Assembly: GCA_037127255.1 (NCBI GenBank)
Contig: JBANSL010000018.1
Location: forward strand, 19,875,175 to 19,939,174
Source of the DNA: Persicaria tinctoria
Lineage: Eukaryota; Streptophyta; Magnoliopsida; Caryophyllales; Polygonaceae
Direction: 5' to 3'
DNA: 64,000 bases
The translations under genes were made by a program, and so were the position numbers. Below the pieces are notes generated by a model. The model was not told the origin of the DNA. It saw only the letters and a program-made list of their open reading frames with translations, and did no database searches. Below, one piece after another: positions 9,345 through 20,167 of the stretch; the first letter of the stretch is position 1, and each line of letters opens with the position of its first letter.

Positions 9345-11290
9345 CAGGGTGATCAAAATTGTACTTGTGAATACACTCCAACAGATGCTTGATATTGATC
9401 TGAAAAATGAATTTATAAGAAAGCACAAACTTTCTGATTGATATATAAGAAAGCACAAACTTTCTGATTGATATAAGAAAGCACAAACTTTCTGATTACC
9501 AAGGTGATCAAAATTGTAGTGGGAGTGTCCAAAGTTTTAGAAAATAACCAAGGTGACCCAATAAAAATTCCTTTGTACCTTTGTTGGAGCACCGTTAGAA
9601 ATATGATAGATCAAGTAAGTAAACCAAGCAAATATTCTCAACCCCAGTGCTGCAGTAGCAAAACAAACTTATGACATTATTGTAAATATTACTTACCTGA
9701 TTAGATGTGGACACTATCACAAATGGAAGATTAACGTTGTAGTTAGTGCTACCCTTCATGGTTAGATTAATCGAGGGAGCTTCATACATTGCATGAACTG
9801 CACAGAAGATGCCCAATGTAAATGACACGCCGTAAAGAAGATGCTTAACTAGTTGCTTTAGTTATGTTTAAAGGCAGATGTACCTCATTTTATAACAGAA
9901 CTTAAAAGGAAGACTAGAATCAACAGTAACTTTTTTTTGCCTTCACCTGAGAGTTGAACCGCAAAGGAGCAAATATAAACACCTTAAAATAATTAGATGT
10001 TGAAACGGATTTCAGTAACTAGCGTCGTTACATGCATGATTAGAATGAATTAACGCCTAAGGTTTCAAGCTCTTTTGTAAGACTACTCAACTGATAAACA
10101 TTCTTCTTGTAATACAAATACACGTGAAAATAAATTGAAATTCGAACATTAGCGTGCAATCAAAAGGCTCAGCAGACAGGTCATATCATATCCTATCATA
10201 TATAGAAAAATAAAGTAGATTTTACCTTGTAAATCCAAGGGGAAAATGAATGTATATGACTTCAATTAGTCCTGGAAGCACTACTCGTCTAGCCTGAACC
10301 TTTGGAAGAACACCAAGAACTGAAACTCAGGAGCCCAGTAAACAAATCCAACTACTAGGCGACCCTGACTTGATGTACTGCATAAGTATTAATCAACATC
10401 CATGTGAACACGAGGTTTTTAAGGAAAATGGATTCATGAAATGATAGAATAAAAACAAGCATGAGAATTGCAAGAACCTTCCTATCGAGAATCATAAGTT
10501 CAGAAGTGAAATACTAACCCATTGCTCATAGCAGGCAGGATTTATAGTCAGGCTCCAGACCACAGGATCAATTGCTTCCTCTTAAAGGTTACTGACAGCT
10601 ACAAATCAATTTTTATCAAGGCTTAGTAAGCTATCGAAATATCCAATAACAAATTTCATCTGCCTCATCTTTACCTGCAACATGAATAGCAATGCTAAAT
10701 AGTTGTTCTGACACTCTCTTCAATCCTTTCTTACTTTGAAAGCCAGCGAGAGCTATACTTTTCAAGGTTGGATATATGACTTCAAACCTCTCAGTTGCCT
10801 ATATAAATTCCAAATGTACAACAAATGATGATTAAGAAGAAGATAAGTAAGAAAGAAAACAAAACTCTAGGTCCAATTGAGAAGAAAAGACACATAGAAA
10901 TCAAAACAAGTAAGAGAACAAGGTAGTTTAACCTGCTTAAATACAGCAACAGTGAGTGCTATAGCAGGAGGTATCGTGCAGAAGAGCATATACATCTGCA
11001 ACAAGTCTTCAACCTAAAACATCATGAATTAGCCAACAACAAAAGGAGGCAGAAGGAGAGAGAGATGGGAGAGATATACTTTAGGTTCTTCAATAGATCT
11101 AGAGAGAAAGGAAGGGCTAGATGAAGAAGAACCCCTACCACCATGATCTTGTCCCCTTCTTCTACTGATCTTGTCCCCTCTCCTGCTTGACTGCTATTGC
11201 TACGCATAACATCGATTGAAAACCCTAGGATCACGACGACGCTCCGGCGCTTCTTCCCGTCGTGGTGAGTGAGCTCCACTCCTTGTAAGT
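9345..11290 (-). pseudogene. Captured multi-exon host gene fragment inside the CACTA element
   Basis: Several exon-like blocks with proper splice signals lie in one order on the minus strand. Near 11010-10935 a block ends in FCTIPPAIALTVAVFKQ|GT. Near 10798-10678 there is ATERFEVIYPTLKSIALAG. Near 10590-10520 there is EEAIDPVVWSLTINPACYEQW. Near 10320-10225 there is RRVVLPGLIEVIYIHFPLGF. Near 9844-9697 there is GIFCAVHAMYEAPSINLTMK, ending STSNQ|GTAAGT. Block 9649-9579 is LGLRIFAWFTYLIYHISNG, ending PTK|GTAC. Block 9399-9345 is INIKHLLECIHKYNFDHP, ending G|GTAATC. The parts read as a helical, partly membrane-embedded protein. I do not recognise the family. The exons retain introns, so the capture was at DNA level. 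Confidence 0.55.
9412..9520. repeat. Triplicated 31-bp repeat and duplicated exon edge
   Basis: Three tandem copies of ATAAGAAAGCACAAACTTTC plus TGATTGAT occur. They are followed by a second copy of the exon-end sequence ACCAGGGTGATCAAAATTGT, first seen at 9343 and changed by one base in the repeat. This is local duplication inside the captured fragment. Confidence 0.8.
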
Positions 11291-11954
11291 CCTGATTCTG
11301 GCCAAACTGCGGCTAAAGCGGCAGGGGAACCACCACCGCCGATACAGGAGCGCCAACGAATGGGATCTTTGGGCGGCATTGCCGATGGATGATCTCTCCA
11401 CAAAGTCTAGGGTTCAAAGCGTAAGATTTGGTGCCGAATTTCGCCAGAACGGGGGCAAAGAGAATGGGATCTGAGAGGTCATATCGCCGGAAGCGTCGTA
11501 CGGTCGAAATCGCCAGAATCGCCGAGAGGAAAGAGGAGTCTTTCGCTGCCGCGGGAGTTGTGGAATGTCATTTAATTTTTCCAATAATAACCCTTCGATT
11601 TATTTTTACAGTATTTGTTTGTAAACAATTCCATTTTTTTTTTTCCTAAGGGTTAGAAATACTAGGGTTGTGTTTTCATTTTTTTAAGAAATAAATACAA
11701 ACTTAAAAAAAAAAAAAGTGTTAAATTAGCCTATGTGTATTTGAGATGGGCGGGATTTCACATAATTCAGATTTCAATCCCGCGCATTTCATTTTTTTCT
11801 AATTTTTTTTTACATCGGTCAATAAATTAGTGTGTTGTCTGTTTTATTTTCAACATCATAAATTTTTTCACCGATGTTAAAAATCTTTTTAACATCACCT
11901 GCTTTTCTAGCTGATGTTAATTGTCCGATGTTAAATGACAGAATTCTAGTAGTG

Positions 11955-12415
11955 ATATCTCAGTTTTCCACCTGTGGCAGCTTTCTTTTAGCTTTGAGTC
12001 CTCATCCTGTGAGCGTTTTAACGGATTGTGCAGGGGACTCTAGCCGAAATACCACCATCCCCACCTTCTGTAGCATATCCTGATATGCCTTGTTTAAATT
12101 GTTAGCTCCTTTTTTCATACAGTGAATTTCTTGTCAGATCATCTCTTTCAAGCAAATACATGGCTCTCTTTCAAGTTTCAAGCTTGTCTTCCCCTTTCAA
12201 GTTTAAGATTTCATCCTCCAGTTTCTTCATTAAGACAGCATATTAATAATCGGTGAAATTGGCAACCAATTGTTACTTGAAATACTCCATCTAATGTGGA
12301 GACAAAATAAATTCAGTGTAGCATCAAAGCTAGTAAAGATTTAAATTTAGTTATCTTGTCCTCATGTTATTACATTGCAAATCAGCTCGACAGAATCGGT
12401 AAACATCACAAATTA
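11955..12415. other. Intergenic or retroelement remnant right of the CACTA element
   Basis: No intact gene is present. The minus strand has a lysine and glutamate-rich coiled-coil-like reading that pairs with 8140-8248. The two were contiguous before the CACTA insertion. Confidence 0.35.
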
Positions 12416-12560
12416 AGGAGCTCGTTAGAATCACCCGAGCTTCATGAAGGAGCTCATCAGATTTAACTGAGCTTCACGAAAGAGCTCATTGGAATTGGCC
12501 GAGTTTCATGAAGGAACTCATGGAAATTGGCCGAGCTTCATGAAGGAACTCGCTGAATTA
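12416..12560. repeat. Tandem repeats around GAGCTTCATGAAGGAGCTC
   Basis: Four or five copies of a roughly 36-bp unit occur, centred on the near-palindrome GAGCTTCATGAAGGAGCTC with spacer CATCNGAATTGGCC. A further copy at 8123-8150 lies on the other side of the CACTA insertion, so the array was split by that element. Confidence 0.75.
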
Positions 12561-13600
12561 GATTGGCGACCTCAGTAGTTGAATCTGACAGATACGCACA
12601 TGGTCTTCCAGTATTTCTAAGAGATGGACATAAGGGGCGAATTAAGTGAGGCGTCCACCCTCTTGATATGAGTCTGAAGCCTTGTTGCAGGGCAGAATCA
12701 CATGGAGTTTGGGGTGGTGGGGCAGCGGGAGGAAGACGTACAAAGCCTAGTTGAGAGAAGGCCGGGGAAGGGAGAAAGGGATGTGATGTGCAATTTAGGA
12801 GAATTTATCTTGTTAATAGCTGTTTCGGTATCTTGTCAGCAGCCTCACTCAAGAAATATACAGTACTAAACTATTTTTAAAAGTCCAAAATAAAACTAAT
12901 ATTAATTAGAATTTTTTTTGGCTAAATGTCCATTTTGCCAACCCTCTTTTGCAAAATGTCACTCTTTTGCTAAATGTCCAAAAAAAATTGTAATATCAAT
13001 ACTACCCTCGTTTTAATTTATACCCTACCCTCCCCGTTCTGTCCTGTTCTACCTCCCCGTTCTTTATGTCCAAAGATTTTCGAGGTTGTATCGAGGGAAA
13101 CGAGCGCCGCTCAGAGAAAGAAGGGAAGAGGAAAGGAGCGCCGGCGGGAGGAGGGAGAAATCTGATGGAGATTTCACAAAGAGAGAGGGGGATGGTGACA
13201 ACAGTCGCGAATTGAGGTTGAAGATAGGTGCGATTCACTGGAGGTCATCCACTGTTGCCGCGCGACTGTCGGCTTTCACCATCTTCTTGGCGTCGACGAT
13301 TTCCGTCGCTACCACTCTCTTCTTCTTTTCCTCTTCGCCGCCTCTGACTCCTCCTACTCCACTCTTCACTCTGATGTAACTTTCGGTTCCTTTTTCCTGC
13401 TATTTTTCTTCCATTCACACTTTTTCTGTTGATAGATATGTGTTCTATGTACTTGATTTGCATTGGGTATAATGGATAAAGATGCTCATATACCTCCATG
13501 CTGTATTTTGGCTTTTGATACTTTGAAGCGACGTCGTTTTTGGCCCACTTCTTTTGAAAAAATTAGTGGACTCCAGCTCACTGGATACACCCTCTTTATT
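12561..13600. other. Intergenic, no recognised gene
   Basis: The stretch contains AAATGTCC-type repeats (12910-12985) like those near 6140 and 7530. A CT-rich and GA-rich block (13050-13400) opens spurious frames on both strands. I see no conserved domain. Confidence 0.45.
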
Positions 13601-13602
13601 TA

Positions 13603-14430
13603 GCGCGTCTTTGGTAAAACAGAGGTTTTTAGGGGTTGGGTATTTTTTAGGAGGTGGAGTTTATTTTGTGTATTGTGGAGGTGTAGGAGGTGAGGATTTT
13701 TTTTTAAAAATAACCTTGTTAGGTGTTTGGTGATTGTAAGGTTTGTAAATGGGTATTGAGGTAAAAATGTCTAAAATACCCTTTCCCTTCTCCTTCTTGT
13801 CTAAAATTTCGTTTCCAATGGCCTCAAGTGGGCAGCCATGGAGGCCTAAAATCGCCCCCTCCTCCTCCTCCCTAGTCCACCCGACTCCAGCCCACTATCA
13901 CCAACTTAGACTCTTTGTCTCCCCTCCCTCTCTTTCTTTCACTTCTTGCGGCGACCATTAGATCCGGCGTCTTCTCCTCCTTAGATCCAGTGCCTCCTCC
14001 TCCTCTTCCTCTCACTCCGCATTGCCATCCTCCTCCGACCCTCATTTCCAATCGCTATTATCGTCGGGGATTGATGTCTGATCCAGTTGTTGTCAGGAGA
14101 TTCAACGCAAGCCCTTGCCGAGGAGTATTGTTGATTTGCTGTTGATGGTGATTTGTTGTTGATGTCGGATGCCAAGGAGATTCAACGGGAGAGGGAGAGG
14201 ACAAGCGTGGTGTATTTGAAAGTGAGGGCAAAATTGAACAAAATTTCCAAACCTCATCAAATAACCTCCATAAACTCCCTCCCCCAACTTTGGACATCAT
14301 AGAATTTAACCTCCACCTGCAACTCAATAAACTGATTTCAAAGCTACATCCAAACAAGGGGGGAAATAACTTAATTTTTTTGTCAACCTCCATAAGCCCC
14401 AAAACCCCCACCTCCAACTACTATCAAACA
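13603..14430. mobile_element. Probable MITE-like inverted-repeat element, about 830 bp
   Basis: The left end GCGTCTTTGGTAAAACAGAG followed by GGGGTTGGG faces a right end that, in reverse, reads GGGTGTGTTTGATAGTAGTT then GGAGGTGGGG. Such TGTTTGGTA-type ends are common in plant hAT and PIF elements. No clear target duplication was found. The serine and proline-rich frames inside it look compositional. Confidence 0.4.
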
Positions 14431-14514
14431 CACCCTTACTCCTATCAAACACATCATAGAATTTAACTTCCATTATCCCACAAGTATCCCTTAGCCCACT
14501 TTCTTATTTTTTTT

Positions 14515-15345
14515 AAGGAAAAATGGACAAAAATAATACCAAGTATCAAATGTTGGCTAAAAATAATACCAACTTTGAAATTGGCTATTTCATATACAAA
14601 CTATCTCCTTATTAACCGAAAATAATACATAGGTGTATTCCGGTGAATTTTCCGACCAAACACGCCATAGACGTCGGAAAACACACGTGTCATCCAATTT
14701 TGCCACCTCACCCAAATTATAACTTTGCCATGTCATTTTTTTTCATTTTTTTTTTAAAAAATGAAATAGAAAGCTACAGTGCGTTCTTGAGAAGTTTGGA
14801 GGGAGAACGACGAACACAGACGAAGAACACACACGAAGACGCCACTCGATTGCACTGAAATCTGCTTGGCAAGTCAGAATATTTGAAGGAGAAAAAGGTA
14901 AGGGGTTTTGATTTCGGTACTTTCGAATATGCTCGGCAACTTTCGAGTTTAGGGTTTTTCGGTATCCCCTTTGATATACGAAAAACTTTTTCTAAAATTT
15001 AGGGGTTTTGATTTCATGTGATGAAGATGTTTCAGTTTTGTTATTGATATCTTTAATTTCAGAAAGAAAAAGTATATTGGTTTCAATTTGGATGTCTAAG
15101 GAGTTTGTGCACCTGATGTTGTTTCGGGTTTCAATTTGATATATTTGTTATGTTTTGGATGAACCTGAACCCGGTGATGATGACTTTGCGAGCAATGAGG
15201 TGTCTGAAGAATCCGATGTGGATTGGGAAGAATAACAGTGCATATGAGGAAGATAACATTGCATATGAGGTAGATAGTGGAATGTCTGGGGATGACAGTG
15301 CATATGAGGAAGATAACATCTCTCATATGCAAATAATTTTATACG
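14515..15345 (+). mobile_element. Mutator-like element 5' remnant
   Basis: The block opens with repeats of AAAAATAATACCAA, typical of the long termini of plant Mutator-like elements. A leader-like stretch with donor AAAG|GTAAGG (14895) follows, then an acidic reading DEPEPGDDDFASNEVSEESD. That resembles the acidic N-terminal part of MuDR-type transposases. The rest of the transposase is missing and stops follow. The classification is an inference from terminus style and acidic composition. Confidence 0.4.
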
Positions 15346-15367
15346 CAGTAGTTATTAGTAATAAGTA

Positions 15368-15602
15368 CTCAATCTGTTTCAAAATAAAAGTCATTTGTCT
15401 TTTTCTGCACGCTTTTTTAGGAGATAAAAACACTATAAAATATTATTTTTTTATCAATTTTTTTAAATAATTCCATACTTAGTAGTCATAAGTATAAATT
15501 TATTGAAAAAAATTCATTAAAAAAATAATATTTTATATAGTTTTTACCTCATAAAAATGCGTGTAAAAAAATCAAACGACTTTTATTATGAAATGGAGGG
15601 AG
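15368..15602. mobile_element. Stowaway (Tc1/mariner) MITE, 235 bp
   Basis: The termini are CTCAATCTGTTTCAAAATAA and, in reverse, CTCCCTCCATTTCATAATAA. The flanks are the TA dinucleotide on both sides. This is the classic Stowaway consensus, with no coding sequence. Confidence 0.88.
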
Positions 15603-15709
15603 TATGATATTATAAAAAAAATTATTAAAAAAATATTTTATAGAGTTTTTATTTTTTTAAAAATTGTGTTAAAAAGTGAAGTACTAACAATTACTAGGAG
15701 ATAAAGGGA

Positions 15710-15739
15710 GTACAGCTCACCCGCATAAGCAAGTCAAAT
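15710..15739 (+). repeat. Left copy of a 30-bp direct repeat
   Basis: GTACAGCTCACCCGCATAAG and the following bases match 17464-17493 at about 26 of 30 positions. The two copies bracket the hAT element with the GATCCTA repeats. Confidence 0.7.
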
Positions 15740-16115
15740 GAATAGTAATGGATGAATAGTAAAAATTTAATATAATATATATATTAACCAATGAAGTACT
15801 CCTTAAAAGATGTCATATTTTAATTAACGGATGAATAGTGGTGAATGAATAGTAAAATGTCATATTTTAATTCACGGATGAAATATTTAATACATAGTAG
15901 AGTTTTTATCTCCTTAAAAAATGTGTCAAAAATTAAAGTGACAATTAGGGAAGGGAGAGCGGAGGATCCACTTTGCCAAAAACATTATCCCTCCTCACGG
16001 AAAACCCACCCTTTATCATTTTTCTTTTTAAAATTTTAATCTTTTCTCTTTTCTCTTTTTTTAATTATGGGGATTGGGGAAGCAAATTCAGGGACAACGG
16101 ATCCCGTCCGGCCGG

Positions 16116-17465
16116 CATGGTTATTAGGATCGCGATCCGGATCGGACGATCCTAACGATCCTACGATCCTAGGACGAGTTCTGATCCGGATTGCTTGGAA
16201 ATACTCGTTTATGCTAGAATCTGGGATGTGATCGGCTAGGATCCTTAGGATCTTACGATCCTAACGAATAACGATCCTAACCGATCATAGTATTTTCATA
16301 TGTTTGTGAAATTAGGCCCATCTAGATTTTATTCTACAAAGCCCATGTTGTTATTTTGATGAAATTAGTCCCATTTTTTTTTAATTGTGTTTTAATTTTT
16401 GGGACATTAAACCCTAAAATCTGGATGTCACTCGTTTCATCGTTTGTTCCCTCAACTCTCAAGTCTGAAGACTGAAGCGGTGAGTGAAGCCTAAACTAAA
16501 TGATTTAGTTTATGTGATGCACAATATGAAATTAAAGAATAAGAAACAACAGAAAACACGGAAAACTGAGCCGTCATACAATTTGAACTTGGAGTTGGAA
16601 GACATATTCTTGGATGATGAGTGGATAGCCAAAGGGGCTAGTGAAGATCTTGCACCCCTCACAGAGGAGGAGTGGAAAGCTATCATTGGGAAAGCCTTAT
16701 GCACCGAAGATGATGATACATATTCATGTTCTAGAGGTAATCACTATTTTCCATATACTTTTCTCATTTCTCTTTTACGTTTATTTAAACTTACAAATTT
16801 ACAATACAAAAGTATTTATATATTTATTTTTTCCTTATTTGAATTTGCATAGGTGATAATGTTGAAAGTGGCACCCATGAATCAACCCATGGAAGGGGTA
16901 TTGGTGGTGGTAGTAGTGAACCTATAATAACTTGTAGTGAAGATGAAGCTATCGAGATAAACGATGGTGATGATGATGATTTCCTTGAGATAGATGTTGA
17001 AATTGTTTATGATGACATTACAAGCTAGAGATGGGAGGAGGAAGTTCTCATGTCTACGAGTACGTGTTAGCACCTATCACATGTGACATTCCAGAACAAT
17101 CATGTAATATGGGATCTGGAATGTGGGGTTTTAATTTTTTTTGTTAATCTTGTTTCTTAGATCATTTTTAGTTTGGTTTATGGATGTTAAGTGACTTATT
17201 TAAACATTTTAAGTATCATATTATACCTTTTGACATATTGTCCTTGACCAATTATGAATGCTAAGGAGTTATTATTGGCATATTTTAGTTACTTAGTTTA
17301 TTTAAAGGAGAAAATGACTAGTTTTGTTTAAAAATTAAGGTATTTGTTTGGTATGATTTATTTTTTATTTGATTTTCAATTTTTCCTAGGATCTTACGAT
17401 CCTACGATCCGATCCTAGACCCTTACATCGATCCTACATTAGGATCTCGATCCTAAAAACCGGGT
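16116..17465 (+). mobile_element. hAT-type element with GATCCTA repeats and a transposase tail
   Basis: The left end GGTTATTAGGATCGCGATCC faces a right end that in reverse reads GGTTTTTAGGATCGAGATCC. Both ends carry clusters of GATCCTA, ACGATCC and their palindromes (16128-16300 and 17385-17460). The interior keeps the C-terminal exons of a hAT-like transposase. A clear 8-bp target duplication was not found. Confidence 0.65.
16484..17028 (+). pseudogene. hAT transposase C-terminal remnant, two exons
   Basis: Exon 1 is 16484-16736 and exon 2 is 16853-17028. They are joined by GT-AG signals (AGAG|GTAATC and GCATAG|GTGAT), and the frame runs through to TAG at 17026-17028. The start MKPKLNDLVYVMHNMKLKNK is the segment that follows the dimerisation region in plant DUF659/hAT transposases. 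A patch DDEWIAKGASEDL, a Gly and Ser stretch and an acidic C-terminus follow. About 142 residues remain. The BED finger, catalytic domain and most of the dimerisation domain are absent, so this is a non-functional tail. It lies inside the GATCCTA element and shares its orientation. Confidence 0.65.
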
Positions 17466-17493
17466 ACAACTCACCTTTATAAGCAAGTCAAAT
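17464..17493 (+). repeat. Right copy of the 30-bp direct repeat
   Basis: GTACAACTCACCTTTATAAG and the following bases pair with the copy at 15710-15739. Confidence 0.7.
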
Positions 17494-17499
17494 TAATGT

Positions 17500-18031
17500 T
17501 GTGAGCTGATTTGAGTTGACAAGGGCTCAAAATTAAACAAAGCCTGATACAGTTTTTCAACTCCGTGCTAAATTGAATTGTTTTTGATGCATTTGGAAAT
17601 ATATACTAGTATATATTAAGGGTTAAACCCATACTGTTTTACATATGAAATACAACTAAAATTCAACACATAGTCAAATACAGTAATAACATTTCAAACA
17701 TATAATTTTAGAATATTATATTAACATATTCTCGTGCAATCCGTGACACACACTAATTAAAATATTATATATATTTGTTAATTTCCTTAAACAATGTGTA
17801 AAATATTAAAATGACATAATTTTTTTATTAATGAAAAAATAATTAAAGTGGATTACACATGCTCAAACTGGTCATTTCATTACTACATAATGAAAAACAC
17901 ATTACTCGAAAAGTTGCCGAAACGGTTGAAATGAAAAACATGTGAGACACCTACCATGTAGCAAGACTTATATATGGAGAGAACCGTTCAAAGCCAATAC
18001 CAACTAACAAACTTTTAACACTACCAAGGAA
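17500..18031 (+). promoter_or_regulatory. Promoter region of the O-methyltransferase
   Basis: This stretch lacks open frames. A TATA-like ACTTATATATGGAG at about 17966 lies roughly 65 bp before the ATG at 18032, a sensible spacing for a plant promoter and short leader. Confidence 0.5.
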
Positions 18032-18292
18032 ATGGCAAGCCAGGTTACTATGATCACCAATGAAGACGAGGCTAGAGTTTATGCGATGCAACTTAGCTTC
18101 TCCACAGTTCTCCCTATGGTGTTGAAGACCGCGATTGAGCTTGGCCTACTTGAGATCATAGCGAAGACCGGACCTCAAAACCAACTCTCATCATCAATGA
18201 TTGCTTCTTTTCTTCCACTAGTACAAATATAGGGGGTGGAGCACGGTATGTTGGGTACGGTTTTTGACAAGCGTGCTTATTTTTTTTATTTT

Positions 18293-18790
18293 AAGCACGG
18301 TTTTATTTTAAAAGTGTGTTCCCAACCCCAAATTCAACTAAAATCAACACACTTTTCCATAAAACCGTTCTTGTTTATTTCTAAAAAAGTATTTAGACCG
18401 GTTTTCGTGGAAAGCGTGCTTAAAAAAACAAAAAACGAACACGGTTTAATTTTCAAAGTGTGTTCCCAAAACCAGATTTGACTAAAACAAACACGCTTTG
18501 CTATAAAACCGTTCTCATTTATTTCTGAAAACTATTAAGCTCGGTTTTCATGTGAAGCGTACTTAAAAATAAACTAAAACGAACACGGTTTCATTTTACA
18601 AGTGTGTTCCCAAAGCCAACTTTAACTAAAATCAACACGCTTTTCTATAGAACCGTTCTCCTTTGTTTCTAAAGGAATAATTAGCTCGGTTTTCATGTAA
18701 AGGGTGCTTAAAAAAATTAAAACGAACACGGTTTTATAAGAAAAGTGTCTTCCCAAAACCAAATTTAACTAGAGGGAACACATTTTTCGA
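18293..18790 (+). repeat. Tandem repeat, about 144 bp unit, 3.5 copies
   Basis: The units begin near 18293, 18437, 18581 and 18724, each with GAACACGGTTT (AAGCACGGTTT in the first). Each carries GTGTGTTCCCAA, ACTAAAA-CAACACGCTTT and AAACCGTTCT in the same order. This fits a transposase-binding subterminal array of the CACTA element. Confidence 0.85.
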
Positions 18791-18889
18791 GTTTTTTTTT
18801 TTATAAACCGTTCTCGATTTTTTTTTTTATATATTTCGAGTTTTTTTAGTAATTAGATTAAGCAAATGCACAAAGTTACAACAAAATTC

Positions 18890-18970
18890 CGTAGCTCGGG
18901 TGGCAGGAGTGTGTAAAGTGGACGAATTCAGTATGAGGGTGCAAGAGGTCTTGGGTTCGACTGCGCAAGA
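18890..18970 (+). repeat. tRNA-derived SINE-like fragment in the CACTA element
   Basis: GTAGCTCGGGTGGCAG resembles a polymerase III A box and GGGTTCGACTGC resembles a B box, about 60 bp apart. The intervening sequence is not a clean tRNA. It may be a SINE head or coincidence. Confidence 0.35.
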
Positions 18971-19730
18971 GGTCTTTAGAGAAATATGAAATAACACACT
19001 TTTTATTTAAAGCGTGCTTACAGGAATATGAAAGAGCACACTTTTCATTTAAAGCGTTCTTATTATTAAGCACGGTTTGAAAAAAAATGTGCTAAAACTT
19101 TTTTTTAGCACACTTCAATTGAAGCGTTCTTATAATTGGTCGTATGAAAATTTTAAGAACGCTTCAACACAAAACCGTGCTTAAAATATGGGATCACGTT
19201 TAAATAGTAAGTGTGCTTGTTTGGGAGCGCACTCACTATAAGCACAATATGAGAAGTGTGCTCCCATGCATTAAAAAAGCGTGCTTTGGTCCCCCTTTTT
19301 GTACTAGTGTTCGTGTACAAAGCCCCCAAGTTTCATCTTCCACGATAGATCGGATTTTTAATGTTCTTGCCACCTTCTCTATCGTTACGTGCTCATTGAG
19401 CAATATCGATGGAGAAGATGGCAAGACAACAAGGGTGTATGGACTCGCACCCACGGGGAGATTCTTTGTTAGAGGTGGTAAAAAATCACTTGCTTCCGCC
19501 TTAGAGCTCAATACTTCGCCTGCCGCTATGGAGAGTTGTTTGCACTTAAAATTGTTTTTATATATATATACACACACACAATTAATAGTAATTTGTTGAT
19601 GTGTTAATTGATTTATAATTCTATTATTAGACTTAATTTATTGATCATCTTCGACAATTTCTCCGAAAATTTTCCAAAACGTGATAAAAAATACATATTC
19701 TCTAACATTTTTAGAGAATACTGTAAATTT

Positions 19731-19862
19731 AGAGCATCCTCTCTATTTTTCTACTTTTCCATTTGGAGAATGTGATGGAAAATCTGTTTGATAAAAAATG
19801 ATTAAAATTCATTAAAAAAAAATTAAAATTCCTAAAATGGAGAAGTTGTTGAGGATGCTCTA
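19731..19862. mobile_element. Short MITE with GAGCATCC ends
   Basis: GAGCATCCTCTCTATTTTTC at the left and GTTGAGGATGCTC at the right are inverted to each other, in the O-methyltransferase intron. A related decayed end with GGAGATGCTCTAA is seen near 24270-24285. The superfamily is not clear. Confidence 0.5.
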
Positions 19863-20167
19863 ACAATGTAAAAATGCATGGAGTGCGACTAAAAAAAATC
19901 CCTCTGTAACGAAAAACATGTCATTTTGGGAGAAAAATATGTTATTTTAGGTCTTTTTGTACTCACTTTCCAAAATTGACATTGTAATGATTAGAGAGAT
20001 AATAGTTGTAGTTTTTAATAAAGTAAAAAAGTTGAGTAATGTATAATTATTTTTAATCTTGAAATGAGTATTGTGGTAGTTGCTGTTTATAAGAAATTAA
20101 CACTTATATACTTTAAACTTGAAAATTTCAAATTAAGTAGAGGTTTATTGACGTGTTTTTTTGGCTA

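Larger units (their letters stand above)
8249..11954. mobile_element. CACTA (En/Spm) element, non-autonomous, 3.7 kb
   Basis: The left terminus is CACTACTAGAATTTTGTCAT and the right terminus is its inverted counterpart, ending AGAATTCTAGTAGTG. The target duplication is the 3-bp ATA (8246-8248 and 11955-11957), as expected for CACTA elements. The subterminal regions (8270-8575 and 11810-11940) are dense in AACATCGGTT and its inverse, the usual transposase-binding-type motif. No transposase frame is seen. The interior instead holds a tRNA-like sequence and a string of spliced-gene-like exons. Confidence 0.92.
18216..19309. mobile_element. CACTA element, 1094 bp, inserted in the O-methyltransferase exon
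   Basis: The termini are CACTAGTACAAATA and, on the right, TTTTTGTACTAGTG. The 3-bp target duplication is TTC (18213-18215 and 19310-19312). Removing the element and one TTC keeps the exon reading from IASFL directly into RVQSPQVSSS. It is non-autonomous and made mainly of tandem subterminal repeats. Confidence 0.95.

Noticed and set aside
9412..9520. Short regular repeats considered as a CRISPR-like array
   Set aside because: The copies are directly tandem without unique spacers, and the context is a plant transposon.
13749..14417. Ser/Pro-rich frames up to 119 residues
   Set aside because: They are CT-rich composition inside a probable MITE, with no start or splice context and no domain.
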